A DNA stretch of 58,626 bases, from assembly GCA_938049385.1 (NCBI GenBank), contig CALIBQ010000063.1:1-58626 (forward strand), read 5' to 3'. Under the pieces are notes generated by a model, which saw only the letters and a list, made by a program, of their open reading frames with translations, did no database searches and was not told the DNA's origin. Positions 11,101 to 17,515 of this stretch are shown here, one piece after another (within the stretch, counting starts at the first letter, position 1; each line of letters opens with the position of its first letter). Position numbers and translations under genes: made by a program. Source of the DNA: an uncultured Anaerolineae bacterium. Lineage in GTDB: Bacteria > Chloroflexota > Anaerolineae > JACIWP01.

Positions 11101-11163
11101 CAGGAACATGGAGACAACTACCAGAAGGGACACAACCACAACGACCACTTTCTGCGTGGACAT
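5167..11163 (-). CDS. Alpha-2-macroglobulin family lipoprotein with thioester
   Basis: A 1998-residue protease-trap-type protein. The start at 11163 has a strong ribosome binding site (GGGAGGAAAGG) and gives a lipoprotein signal peptide: a Val-rich core, then LPAC with lipidated Cys24. A Pro/Thr linker is followed by Ig-like (SbsA/Big_5) repeats such as 'TFDQPMDAESV' and 'VIFNRPVV'. Macroglobulin domains, a bait-region/MG7 part (VTVERGRLYSVEL) and the A2M domain (AYWNPWVMTDASGQAQV, LPDNLTTWRM) come next. The thioester motif CIEQ is intact at C1495 in YPYECIEQTVSRF, followed by the alpha-toroid and the C-terminal receptor-like region. In the known bacterial family the thioester covalently traps attacking proteases. 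No penicillin-binding protein 1C gene is adjacent, unlike the E. coli arrangement. It has its own promoter at 11276-11304. Confidence 0.95.
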   Translation of the reverse strand: MSTQKVVVVVVSLLVVVSMFLPACAPRTATPKPTPTGGQAPAPGGLKPVSFGPLPPVLVSSTPAPGEEWRPGQPVVLTFDQPMDAESVKASFSVRPALAGELRVEGRSVIFAPKTAPERAAAYHLTLAETAKSAAGLPLSRPLELRLQTVGFLEVSSVQPADGAVDVSPDSMILVIFNRPVVPLTSIEDQKGLPQPLVIEPALEGEGAWVNTSVYAFKPVKALAASTTYQVTVKAGLQDTTGGELTQDFIWSFSTAQAEVVSTKPAGDMIAPDSPITVTFSVAMDPISTEQAFSLRHEKSGELVPGTFQWSEDGRRMFFQPKAMLRFGEQYRAAVNATARPVVGEGTLRAPAEWAFRVVPLPAVKSTSPAQDAKNVDPYTGVEIYFTAPVVEKTIGPNLRIIPEPTDVYTYYSEYEARLWISFTKEPQTDYTIVLGAGISDRWGNHLPGDFTLRFRTGDYPPSLSLAGAGGIAGTYNAYWPAEVVLHHRNIEGVEWALFRLSLENYLKFEGEDGWRAYENFVPSEKDLLFQGVRKFDTAPNALGKTKLSVAGEAGASLPPGLYFLRVLPTGMTDKQRAQYAIRHVMVVSPYHLILKTGAVESLLWATDWKTGGPIRDAPVRLYDERGQEIAAGRTDARGLFRTPHPQQDMWRSVIAVLGDPAEPAGVISRRWSDGIAPWEFNLPSESYIIPYWIGYLYTDRPIYRPGQTVHFKGVLRADSDAQYSIPTSIQSVLVRINDPQGNKVYEENLPLTPMGTFAGDFALADEAALGYYYMEAVVPRESKEQQEYSFGQSFQVAEYRKPEYEVSVTTDKDEYIQGDIINVAVQANYYFGGPVRSAKVQWTVLSQDYWFEYKGKGWYSFQDYDWTQEPGYAFYGREIASGAGQTDTEGRFVFQVPAVIQEARLSQRFTIDVTITDVNDQVVAARASAIVHKGEYYIGLRAQRYVLSAGQPADIEIITVDPQSQPVPNVSLQVVAYSTRWDNVQQEDEYGNLFWTSKVIETPVITRTVTTDAQGQAVFTFTPEKGGSYRVRAIGRDSRENEIRSAVDIWVSGRPDEFVSWRQENNYRIELVADQKEYRPGDKATILIPSPFVGSVKALVTVERGRLYSVELMELTSNSATITVPIREEYVPDIFVSVVLVKPQDAADPLGSFRVGYVKLPVNSESKELKVEVIPDKETYQPRDQASFTIRATDWMGRPVQAEFSLGLIDKAVLALGGPSQGFMKDAFWHERGLGFTTAGSLVVSVNVRTELAAAEMPAGKGGGGGMEGAELLVRTEFPDTAYWNPWVMTDASGQAQVSVTLPDNLTTWRMDARGITADTRVGTQTQDVVASLPLLARPVLPRFFVIGDEVEISCIVHNNTDAPASVQVSLSADGVETADVLGRTVDVPAQGLQKLSWRVRVQAVEQARIRFTADAGAGLRDAVELVLPVYHPSTPEVVATAGQIDAKGERVEAIVLPQVLDPSMGELTVTIDPSLAAGMRDGLKYVESYPYECIEQTVSRFLPNVFTYRALKSLGIRNAELEEKLPTLVNTALQKLYSAQRFNGGWGWWVRDDADDYLTAYVLFGMTEAARAGFPVDEDVMARAARYLRERQYSIRITTDVWKLNREVFKLYVLANYDGMAGADASQELSRAILLFENRAKMGIWAKALLANALGMIDPGQQSRVDTLLAEIYSQAILSATGAHWEEAYQDYRNMNTDTRTTAIVLSALARYDKDNPLAGNAVRWLMSVRKEGRWESTYETVWSLLGLTDWMVATGELEGDYSFAVDVNGSVIAQGKVTPDNVDKQVKAQVAIADLLLDQANRLLITRSAGAGESDKGRLYYTAHLKYYLPAEEVKELSRGVIVSREYRLAGSPDTPITAAKVGDVIQVRLTIIAPNDLHYVVLEDPLPAGCEAIDTSLEITSVTMEPPRLEQVEKQKGPWWKWWWYGWWTPTHTELRDEKVVLFATYLAKGTYQYTYLMRASLPGSFQVLPANAYEMYFPEVFGRSAGMRFTITR

Positions 11164-11275
11164 ATGTTTCACCTTTCCTCCCGCTATAAATGGCGTAACG
11201 TAAGCGCCTGACCGAAGCGGATCACTACATCGCGGATGCCGCGATAAAGGGGCAGGACCATCCGGGCCTGTTCCC

Positions 11276-11304
11276 ATTATCGCAGGCTGATAGTATGACG
11301 TCAA
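11276..11304 (-). promoter_or_regulatory. Promoter of the macroglobulin gene
   Basis: On the minus strand: TTGACG (11304-11299), a 17-nt spacer and GATAAT (11281-11276). The predicted leader is about 105 nt and contains a 7-bp hairpin (ATCGCGG...CCGCGAT, 11229-11245). Confidence 0.7.
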
Positions 11305-11489
11305 GCTTTGGCAAATGGTTCCATTAGGAAAGGCCGGGGACAGAGGTGAGAGCCGCTTGGATGCTGGTGTGTTGGTGGCTTGGTTCCGCCCGAACGTGGA
11401 ACCTCTGGGGTGAAAGCGTGAAGCGGGCACCGGCTTCGCAGATGCTGTCTCGGCCTATGAAAGTGCTGGTGGCCCCACCCCATCTTGAT

Positions 11490-11613
11490 CTCGCCTGGCA
11501 GTTGAAACTGCTACTGCGCCTGCGAAGTCGGCCTGCGCCGACTTCGCGAAGCCTGCGCAGGCAGGCTTCGCAGTTGTTGCCGTGGCTTCAGCCGTCAGTA
11601 TGTTGGGATTTTT
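11490..11613 (+). repeat. Intergenic structured repeat, copy 2
   Basis: Same core as copy 1: GGCAGTTGAAACTGC, TGCGAAGTCGGCCTGCGCCGAC with its inverted arm, GCCTGCGCAGGCAGGC, then a degenerate GGCTTCAGCC. It ends in TATGTTGGGATTTTTCCACACC and lies directly upstream of the infC promoter. The ~185 nt between the macroglobulin promoter and this repeat show no gene or site I recognise. Confidence 0.8.
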
Positions 11614-11635
11614 CCACACCTTCAGAGGCATTTAT

Positions 11636-11664
11636 TTGACTTTCGGCGATGCTTATGGTATAGT
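11636..11664 (+). promoter_or_regulatory. Promoter of infC-rpmI-rplT
   Basis: TTGACT (11636-11641), a 17-nt spacer and TATAGT (11659-11664), preceded by TGG (extended -10). A TTTTTCC box starts its CC at 11614, the same distance from the -35 as at the Rrf2 promoter. Confidence 0.85.
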
Positions 11665-11675
11665 TTGGATTGTGT

Positions 11676-11702
11676 CGGCCAGGGAAACAGATTCGCTGGC
11701 CG
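11676..11702 (+). promoter_or_regulatory. Hairpin in the infC leader
   Basis: A 7-bp stem CGGCCAG / CTGGCCG encloses 13 nt, about 55 nt upstream of the infC start. No U-tract follows, so it is not a simple terminator. It could stabilise the leader or take part in control. Confidence 0.4.
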
Positions 11703-11755
11703 CTTTGGTGTCGGAATCGTTATCACTGTACCGCTTGTGAAAGGGAGGGGCCGCT

Positions 11756-12271
11756 ATCAGCAGTAAAACACATCGCGTCAACGAGACAATCCGGGCGCCG
11801 CAGGTCCGGGTCATTGACGAGACAGGCAAGCAAATTGGCGTGATGACGCCGGCGGAGGCACTGCGCCTGGCCGAAGAACGGGGTCTTGACCTGGTGGAGG
11901 TCTCCCCCAATGCAGACCCACCCGTCTGCCGGCTGATGGACTATGGGAAATTCGCCTACGAGCGCGCCAAACGCGAGCGAGAGGCCCGCAAGGCCCAAAA
12001 GACCATCGAAGTCAAAGAGGTGCGCTTGCGTCCGAAGATCGGTGAACATGACCTGGCCTTCAAACTGCGGGACATGCGCCGGTTCCTCGCCAGCGGTAAT
12101 AAGGTCAAGGTGCGCGTGCTGTTCCGGGGCCGCGAGGCGGCCCATCCGGAAGTAGGCAAAGAACTGCTGGACCGCCTGACGGCAGAGATGGCGGATGTAG
12201 CATCCGTGGAGCAGGAGCCTCAGGTGGAAGGGCGCACGCTGGTGATGCTGTTTGCCCCCCTTTCCAAATAA
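11756..12271 (+). CDS. infC: Translation initiation factor IF-3, AUC start codon
   Basis: A 171-residue IF-3, complete in both domains: RVNETIRAPQVRVIDETG at the N-terminus, EVSPNADPPVCRLMDYGKF, a basic linker, then the C-terminal domain (RPKIGEHDLAFK, VKVRVLFRGRE). The conserved N-terminus is only encoded if translation begins at ATC 11756, 6 nt after GGGAGGGG. A TGA closes the frame at 11738-11740, and no ATG, GTG or TTG occurs in frame until GTG 11840, which would remove the essential N-terminal strand. Non-canonical AUU/AUC/AUA starts are known in infC and allow IF-3 to repress its own translation. The first gene of the classical infC-rpmI-rplT operon. Confidence 0.95.
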   Translation: MSSKTHRVNETIRAPQVRVIDETGKQIGVMTPAEALRLAEERGLDLVEVSPNADPPVCRLMDYGKFAYERAKREREARKAQKTIEVKEVRLRPKIGEHDLAFKLRDMRRFLASGNKVKVRVLFRGREAAHPEVGKELLDRLTAEMADVASVEQEPQVEGRTLVMLFAPLSK

Positions 12272-12315
12272 CGCGGTTTGTCCATCAGGCGTAAATGGAT
12301 AGGCTTTCAGGGCAT

Positions 12316-12333
12316 GCCGGCTGAAAAGCCGGC
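12316..12333 (+). terminator. Hairpin between infC and rpmI (possible attenuator)
   Basis: A 7-bp GC-rich stem GCCGGCT / AGCCGGC with a GAAA tetraloop, followed by TTCTTCC. It resembles a weak terminator; in this operon type such leaders can reduce or regulate expression of the ribosomal protein genes. Confidence 0.5.
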
Positions 12334-12390
12334 TTCTTCCTGTCAAAGCCGTGCCAGAAGAGGGTATCTCTATCAACAGGGAGGGATAAG

Positions 12391-12606
12391 GTGCCAAAAC
12401 TGAAGACCCATAAAGCGACATCCAAGCGGTTCCGCTACACCGGTTCGGGCAAGCTCATGCGCACGAAGATCGGCAAGAGCCATCTGCGCCGCAAAAAATC
12501 AGCGCGCGTCAAAGCCCTCTTCGATCGCATGATCGAGGTCGAAAGCCGCGGCGCCAAACGCCGTGTTGCACGGCTGGCCCCGTATCTCGAGAAGACCGGA
12601 CACTAG
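12391..12606 (+). CDS. rpmI: 50S ribosomal protein L35
   Basis: A 71-residue basic ribosomal protein. [22 protein letters not shown] is the usual start, and the Lys/Arg-rich C-terminal half includes the [13 protein letters not shown] segment. It begins at GTG 12391 after GGGAGGGATAAG. It lies between infC and rplT, as in most bacteria. The 119 nt before it hold the GCCGGCT hairpin. Confidence 0.96.
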   Translation: MPKLKTHKATSKRFRYTGSGKLMRTKIGKSHLRRKKSARVKALFDRMIEVESRGAKRRVARLAPYLEKTGH

Positions 12607-12678
12607 AAATACTATCATTCACAGTTCCACCGCCCGGGCGTTGTACACCACGTGCCCGTGCGGTGAGAGGAGGAGAGT

Positions 12679-13038
12679 ATGCCAAGGGTAAAACGTGGTG
12701 TCATGGTTCGTCAGCGTCACAACAAAATCCTCAAGATGGTGAAGGGTCAGCGCTTGACCCGCACGCGCCGCTTCAAGCGAGCGAATGAGGCCATGCTGAA
12801 GTCGCTGTGGTACGCGCAGCGCGACCGCCATAACCGCAAGCGTGATTTCCGCCGGCTGTGGATCACCCGCATCAACGCCGCCGCCCGCCTGCACGGTTTG
12901 AGCTACAGCCGCTTCATGCACGGCCTGAAGCAGGCCGGCATCGAGCTGGACCGCAAAATCCTGGCCGATATGGCTGTGCGCCGGCCCAACGCCTTCGCCG
13001 AACTGGCAGAAGCCGCCAAGGTCGCCCTGGCCAGCTAA
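12679..13038 (+). CDS. rplT: 50S ribosomal protein L20
   Basis: A 119-residue, full-length L20. [23 protein letters not shown] starts the long basic N-terminal extension that threads into 23S r[26 protein letters not shown] is the conserved globular core. The ATG follows GAGAGGAGGAGAG. In other bacteria L20 represses this operon by binding the leader; no leader site was identified with confidence here. The SpoU methyltransferase starts 35 nt downstream and is probably co-transcribed. Confidence 0.97.
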   Translation: MPRVKRGVMVRQRHNKILKMVKGQRLTRTRRFKRANEAMLKSLWYAQRDRHNRKRDFRRLWITRINAAARLHGLSYSRFMHGLKQAGIELDRKILADMAVRRPNAFAELAEAAKVALAS

Positions 13039-13073
13039 CCCTGGAGGCAGGCGCTCGCAAGGGAGGAGTGCCC

Positions 13074-13871
13074 GTGCCGGCAGGCATCACCAGCACCTCC
13101 AACCCCAAGGTCAAATATGTCCGCTCCTTGTACGAGCGGCCGGCACGCTATCGCGAGCGGAGATTCGTCGTCGAAGGCCTGCGCCTGGTGGAAGAAGCCC
13201 TGAGAGCGGGACTGCAGCCCGCTCTCGTTTTTTATACCGCGGAGTTTGCCGAGCGTCCCGAAGGGCGGGCACTGCTGGAGCGCGTTCAAGGACGCGGATG
13301 GCCGGCGGAGCTGGTCGCGCCTCATGTGATGGAGCGCATCTCCGAAACGGTGACGCCGCAGGGCATCCTGGCTGTCTTGCCGTTCCCCGAGCCGCCGGCG
13401 CCGGCGCAACTGGGGCTGGCCTTGATTGTAGACGGGGTGGCGGACCCCGGCAACCTGGGGACGCTTTTGCGTTCCGCGGAGGCCGCCGGCGTGGACCTGG
13501 TGCTGTTGAGCGAAGGGACCACAGATGTCTTCAATCCCAAGGTGGTGCGCGGCGGCATGGGCGCCCACTTTCGCCTTCCAATGCGCTGGGGAATGTCCTG
13601 GGAGGAAATCGCCGGCGCTGTCCGGGGGCTGACGGTCTATCTGGCCGATGTGAAAGGTGTGCGGAGTTATGAAGCGGTGGATTGGACGCGGCCGGCGGCG
13701 CTCATCGTGAGCAACGAGGCGCACGGCGCATCGCCGGCGGCGCGCCGGCTGGCGCATGAGATCATCTACATCCCCATGCGAGGGCAGACCGAGTCCCTGA
13801 ACGTGGGGGTGGCCGGCAGTATCATCCTGTTCGAGGCCGCGCGCCAGCGCAGGGCCTACGGCCGCTGTTGA
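13074..13871 (+). CDS. TrmH/SpoU family RNA 2'-O-methyltransferase
   Basis: A 265-residue SAM-dependent RNA methyltransferase of the trefoil-knot class. The N-terminal RNA-binding domain (TSTSNPKVKYVRSL, RRFVVEGLRLVEEAL) is the form found in the YsgA-like branch. Knot motifs follow: VDGVADPGNLGTLLRSAEAAGVD, IVSNEAHG and SLNVGVAGSIILFEA. GTG 13074 is 5 nt after GGGAGGAG. The exact target nucleotide cannot be read from the sequence, although rRNA is likely from its place behind rplT. A second, different SpoU protein (RlmB type) is encoded at 18989. The stop codon overlaps the -35 of the following promoter. Confidence 0.88.
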   Translation: MPAGITSTSNPKVKYVRSLYERPARYRERRFVVEGLRLVEEALRAGLQPALVFYTAEFAERPEGRALLERVQGRGWPAELVAPHVMERISETVTPQGILAVLPFPEPPAPAQLGLALIVDGVADPGNLGTLLRSAEAAGVDLVLLSEGTTDVFNPKVVRGGMGAHFRLPMRWGMSWEEIAGAVRGLTVYLADVKGVRSYEAVDWTRPAALIVSNEAHGASPAARRLAHEIIYIPMRGQTESLNVGVAGSIILFEAARQRRAYGRC

Positions 13872-13897
13872 CTTGCTGGCAAAGTCGGATATATTAT
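13868..13897 (+). promoter_or_regulatory. Promoter of the PIN/TRAM gene
   Basis: TTGACT (13868-13873) overlaps the upstream stop codon; an 18-nt spacer leads to TATTAT (13892-13897). The roughly 270-nt leader to 14175 contains a strong AAAGGAGGTGATGG with only short open frames behind it; otherwise I see nothing. Confidence 0.65.
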
Positions 13898-14174
13898 AAG
13901 TAGATTATCCCGTAACTTATCGTATGTGTCGAAACGATCATAAGGCGATAGTTTGTTGCGCTGGACCATAAGGTGAAGGGGATAGGGTATTTGGAGCCAG
14001 ATTAACCAGCGGCACGTTTCCAACCGTTATGAAAGGAGGTGATGGAAAGGGAATCCCATCCGCCGGCGGATGAATGTCATTCCGTATTATCGCCTGATCA
14101 TTTTCATTCTGCCGCCGGCCGTACCGCACAACCGAATAGGATAATCCGCAGGGTTTATTATGGGGGGTATGATT

Positions 14175-15221
14175 ATGAGCTTTGAATTTTTCCTGCGCTT
14201 GGTGGGGATGATCGCCTTCGGTATTATTGGCTGGCAGGTGGGATTCATCCTTGGCGGGTCTCAACCCAGCTCCCTACCGTATATCATCGTCTTATCCCTC
14301 GCCGGCGCCGCTCTGGGCCTGCTCGTCACGCCCTATTTCACCACGAGGCCGTTCCGTGCCATCCGACGCGCCATCCGCCAGATGCCGGCCCATCAGCTCA
14401 CCGCCGGCGTCATCGGGTTGGTCGTTGGGCTGATCATCGCGGCACTGCTGGCACTGCCCCTTTCGTTACTGCCGGCGCCGTTCGGGCAGATTCTGCCGTT
14501 CGTGGGCGCGGTGGTCTTCGGCTATCTGGGCGTGGCGGTGATGGTCATGCGGCAGGCGGACCTGTTCGCCCTGTTCGAATCCCGCTTCAGCGGGTTCGAG
14601 GGTGGGGGGCATGGGGCCGGCCGCAGTATGGTACTGCTGGACACCAGCGCCATCATTGACGGCCGCATCGCGGATATCAGCCGCACCGGCTTCATCACCG
14701 GGGTCATCACGGTACCGCGCTTCGTGCTGGCCGAGCTTCAACACATCGCCGATTCGCCGGACCCCCTGCGCCGCAACCGCGGCCGGCGCGGCCTGGAGAT
14801 GCTCAATAAGCTCCAGAAGGATTCGGTGGTCCCCATCCGCATCACCGACATGGATGTGGAAGGCACCCGCGAGGTGGATGACAAGCTCATCCTGCTGGCC
14901 AAGAAGTATCACTGCCCCATCATCACCAACGACTACAATCTCAATCGGGTGGCCGAGCTTCAGGGAGTCACCGTCCTGAACATCAATGAGCTGGCCAACG
15001 CCGTCAAGTCGGTGATCCTGCCCGGGGAGACCATGCAGGTGCACATCATCCAGGAGGGCAAGGAAGTGGACCAGGGCGTGGGCTACCTGGATGACGGCAC
15101 TATGGTGGTGGTGGAGAATGGCAAGTATTACATCAATCAGACCATCACGGTCATGGTGACCAAGGTTCTGCAGACGGCCGCCGGCCGCATGCTGTTCGCC
15201 ACGCCGCAGGTGAATGGTTAG
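14175..15221 (+). CDS. Membrane-anchored PIN/TRAM domain protein (YacL-like)
   Basis: A 348-residue protein. About four membrane helices occupy the first 130 residues. A PIN nuclease-fold domain follows (VLLDTSAIIDGRI, VLAELQHIAD, DDKLILLAKK, IITNDYNL; the acidic residues of the metal site are present), and then a TRAM RNA-binding domain (GETMQVHIIQEGKEVDQGVGYLDDG, TVMVTKVLQTAAGRM). This is the architecture of B. subtilis YacL, probably a membrane-tethered ribonuclease, whose neighbourhood also holds the cysS/gltX region, as here. ATG 14175 is chosen because GGGGGG lies 7 nt upstream; ATGs at 14160 and 14169 precede that site. Confidence 0.9.
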   Translation: MSFEFFLRLVGMIAFGIIGWQVGFILGGSQPSSLPYIIVLSLAGAALGLLVTPYFTTRPFRAIRRAIRQMPAHQLTAGVIGLVVGLIIAALLALPLSLLPAPFGQILPFVGAVVFGYLGVAVMVMRQADLFALFESRFSGFEGGGHGAGRSMVLLDTSAIIDGRIADISRTGFITGVITVPRFVLAELQHIADSPDPLRRNRGRRGLEMLNKLQKDSVVPIRITDMDVEGTREVDDKLILLAKKYHCPIITNDYNLNRVAELQGVTVLNINELANAVKSVILPGETMQVHIIQEGKEVDQGVGYLDDGTMVVVENGKYYINQTITVMVTKVLQTAAGRMLFATPQVNG

Positions 15222-15251
15222 CGCGCACGGGTCTGTGGAGATTCGGCGGGA

Positions 15252-16022
15252 ATGACGATTATCACGGTCTCGCGCCAGATGGGCGCAGGGGCAGATTGGG
15301 TGATCGCCGGCGCGGCGAAGGCCCTGGATTTACGGGTCATTGACAGGGCCTTGATCGGCCGCGCCGCGCTGGCGGCCGGCGTGCCGGAGATCGTCTTCGA
15401 GGAGCTGACCTACGAGGGACAGCGCACACTGGTACAGCGCATGATCGAGCTGATAGGCCTATTGGCCGCCGGCGGCGTGCGCCCTTCCCAGGAAACCCCG
15501 ACGGAGAGCGTCAGCCCCTGGGCGCTTCCCTTCGGCGGGGCCTTCGCCGCGGCCTTCCCTTCCGCCCGCGATACGGCCGCCAGCCTGGAGCGGTACGTGC
15601 AGGTCATTGGTATGGTGGTGCGGAACCTGGCGGAGCAGGGGAACGTGCTTATTGTCGGGATGGGCGGGCAGGCCATTTTACGGGATGACCCGCGCGCCGT
15701 TCATGTGCAGATCATAGCCTCGTTTGAGGACCGTCTGCGCCGGGTGATGGAGCGCGACAAATGTTCGCGGGGGGAGGCCCTGCGCCGGCTGAGGGCCAGC
15801 GATGAGGCGCGCGGCCAGTACCTGCGCCGGCACTACGGTGTGGATTGGATGGACCCGACCCTGTATCACCTGGTGTTGAATACCTCGAAGCTGGGCACTG
15901 GCGGCGCTGTGCGTGCCATCGTGGCGGTGGCGCGGCATTGGCCGGCGGGCGGCGGGGCTTCGGAGAGGGACAGCGGCCAGCCCGCCGGCGGCCCCGAAGG
16001 AGATGAGACGGATGGTAGCTGA
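15252..16022 (+). CDS. Cytidylate kinase-like family protein
   Basis: A 256-residue P-loop protein related to cytidylate kinase. It begins TIITVSRQMGAGADWVIAGAAKALDL, where the phosphate loop is degenerate: the usual GSGG(K/R) is GAGADW, with no lysine. VLIVGMGGQAILRD, a DRLRRVMERD helix and a DEARGQYLRRHYGVDW lid-like segment fit the 'cytidylate kinase-like' family rather than true Cmk. The final ~25 residues are low-complexity Gly/Ser and overlap the gltX start. The substrate is unknown. It sits 30 nt after the PIN/TRAM gene and is probably in the same transcript. Confidence 0.8.
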   Translation: MTIITVSRQMGAGADWVIAGAAKALDLRVIDRALIGRAALAAGVPEIVFEELTYEGQRTLVQRMIELIGLLAAGGVRPSQETPTESVSPWALPFGGAFAAAFPSARDTAASLERYVQVIGMVVRNLAEQGNVLIVGMGGQAILRDDPRAVHVQIIASFEDRLRRVMERDKCSRGEALRRLRASDEARGQYLRRHYGVDWMDPTLYHLVLNTSKLGTGGAVRAIVAVARHWPAGGGASERDSGQPAGGPEGDETDGS

Positions 16023-17511
16023 GAGCACGGTGCGGGTGCGCTTCGCGCCAAGCCCCACCGGCCGGCCGCACCTGGGCAATATGCGCACCGCACTGTTCAA
16101 CTGGCTGTTCGCCCGCTCGCGGGGCGGCGCGTTCGTCCTGCGCATCGAGGACACCGACCAGACGCGCCGCATCGAAGGGGCGGTCGAGGCCATCTATGAA
16201 AGCCTGCGCTGGCTCGGCCTGGATTGGGACGAAGGGCCAGATGTGGGAGGGCCATACGGCCCGTATATCCAGTCCGAGCGGCTTCCCCTGTATCAGGAGT
16301 GGGCGCGTTATCTAGTCGCACATGATAAGGCCTATTACTGCTACTGTTCCAGCGAGCGGCTGGAGCAGATGCGGGCGGAGCAGTTGACGCGCGGTGTGCC
16401 GCCACGCTATGACCGGCGCTGTCGCAACCTGACCGCCGAGGAGCGCCGTGCCTTGGAAGCACAGGGCATTCAGCCGGTCATCCGCTTCAAGACGCCGCTG
16501 TCAGGGAGGACGGAGTATACCGACCTGTTGTTAGGGAAGCGCCAGGTGCGCAATGCAACCCTGGATGATTTCATCCTGCTGAAGTCGGACGGCTTCCCGA
16601 CATATCACCTGGCGAACATCGTGGATGACCATTTTATGCGCATCACGCATGTCATGCGGGCGGATGAGTGGCTTCCCAGCCTGCCGCGCCACATCCTGCT
16701 GTACAAGGCCTTTGGATGGGAGCCGCCGGCCTTCATCCATCTGCCGCTCATCGTCAACAAGGAGCGGAAAAAACTCAGCAAGCGCGACGGGGATATGGAG
16801 CTGGATTGGTACCGCCGGCAGGGATACCTGCCCGAAGCCGTGGCCAACTTCCTGGCGCTCATGGGATGGACGCCGGGCACCGGCACCGAGCTGATGACGC
16901 TGGACGAAATGGTACAGAGTTTCTCCTTGGAGCGGCTGTCGCGCAGTCCGGCGGTGTTCGACATGGAGCGGCTGGCCTGGTTCAACCGCCAGCACCTGAA
17001 GCGCCGGCCGCTGTCCGAGGTTGCGGCGCTGTGCCGGCCGTACCTGCAGGAAGCCTTCGGCGTCGAGACGGCCTGGCGGCCGGACTGCGGGTTCCCCGAC
17101 CCGGAGGCGTGGCTGTCCGCTCTGGTGGAAGCAGTGTATGAGGAAATCGCTTGTCTATCTGAGATACCGGGTGCGGTGCGCTTCCTCTTCGAGGATATCG
17201 TAATGGAGCTGGAGGCCCAACAGGTGCTGGCGGAGCCGGCCGCCGGCGTGGTCCTGGCGGAGTTCGACCAGCGCCTGCGCCGGCTGGCAGACCTGCACCC
17301 GGCGAGCGTCCAGCAGATGCTGGCGGACCTGCGCGGGGCGCTGAAGGCATCGCACGGGCTGGCCGGCCGGCAGGTGATGTTCCCGCTGCGCGCTGCGCTT
17401 ACCGGCCGCTTGCACGGCCCCCAGCTTCACCTAATTATCGCCCTGCTGGGCCGCGAGCGCTGTCTGGAGCGCGTGGCCCGCGTGCGGAATGTGCTTGCGG
17501 AGAGGAGATGA
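16012..17511 (+). CDS. gltX: Glutamyl-tRNA synthetase
   Basis: A 499-residue class I aminoacyl-tRNA synthetase. The first signature (HIGH equivalent) is FAPSPTGRPHLGN, DTDQTRRIEGAVEAIYESLRWLGLDWDEGP is characteristic, and the second signature is KKLSKRDGD. The C-terminal anticodon-binding alpha-helical domain is complete (HPASVQQMLADLRGALK, QLHLIIALLGRERCLERV). ATG 16012 lies 10 nt after GAAGGAG and overlaps the previous gene by 11 nt. Whether it is discriminating (Glu only) or non-discriminating (Glu and Gln) cannot be judged by eye. cysS follows after 4 nt. Confidence 0.96.
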   Translation: MVAESTVRVRFAPSPTGRPHLGNMRTALFNWLFARSRGGAFVLRIEDTDQTRRIEGAVEAIYESLRWLGLDWDEGPDVGGPYGPYIQSERLPLYQEWARYLVAHDKAYYCYCSSERLEQMRAEQLTRGVPPRYDRRCRNLTAEERRALEAQGIQPVIRFKTPLSGRTEYTDLLLGKRQVRNATLDDFILLKSDGFPTYHLANIVDDHFMRITHVMRADEWLPSLPRHILLYKAFGWEPPAFIHLPLIVNKERKKLSKRDGDMELDWYRRQGYLPEAVANFLALMGWTPGTGTELMTLDEMVQSFSLERLSRSPAVFDMERLAWFNRQHLKRRPLSEVAALCRPYLQEAFGVETAWRPDCGFPDPEAWLSALVEAVYEEIACLSEIPGAVRFLFEDIVMELEAQQVLAEPAAGVVLAEFDQRLRRLADLHPASVQQMLADLRGALKASHGLAGRQVMFPLRAALTGRLHGPQLHLIIALLGRERCLERVARVRNVLAERR

Positions 17512-17515
17512 GACT

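Noticed and set aside
14042-14185. Short reading frame behind AAAGGAGGTGATGG in the leader of the PIN/TRAM gene
   Set aside because: The start is too close to the ribosome binding site and the residues (MERESHPPADE...) show no family resemblance; kept as leader sequence.
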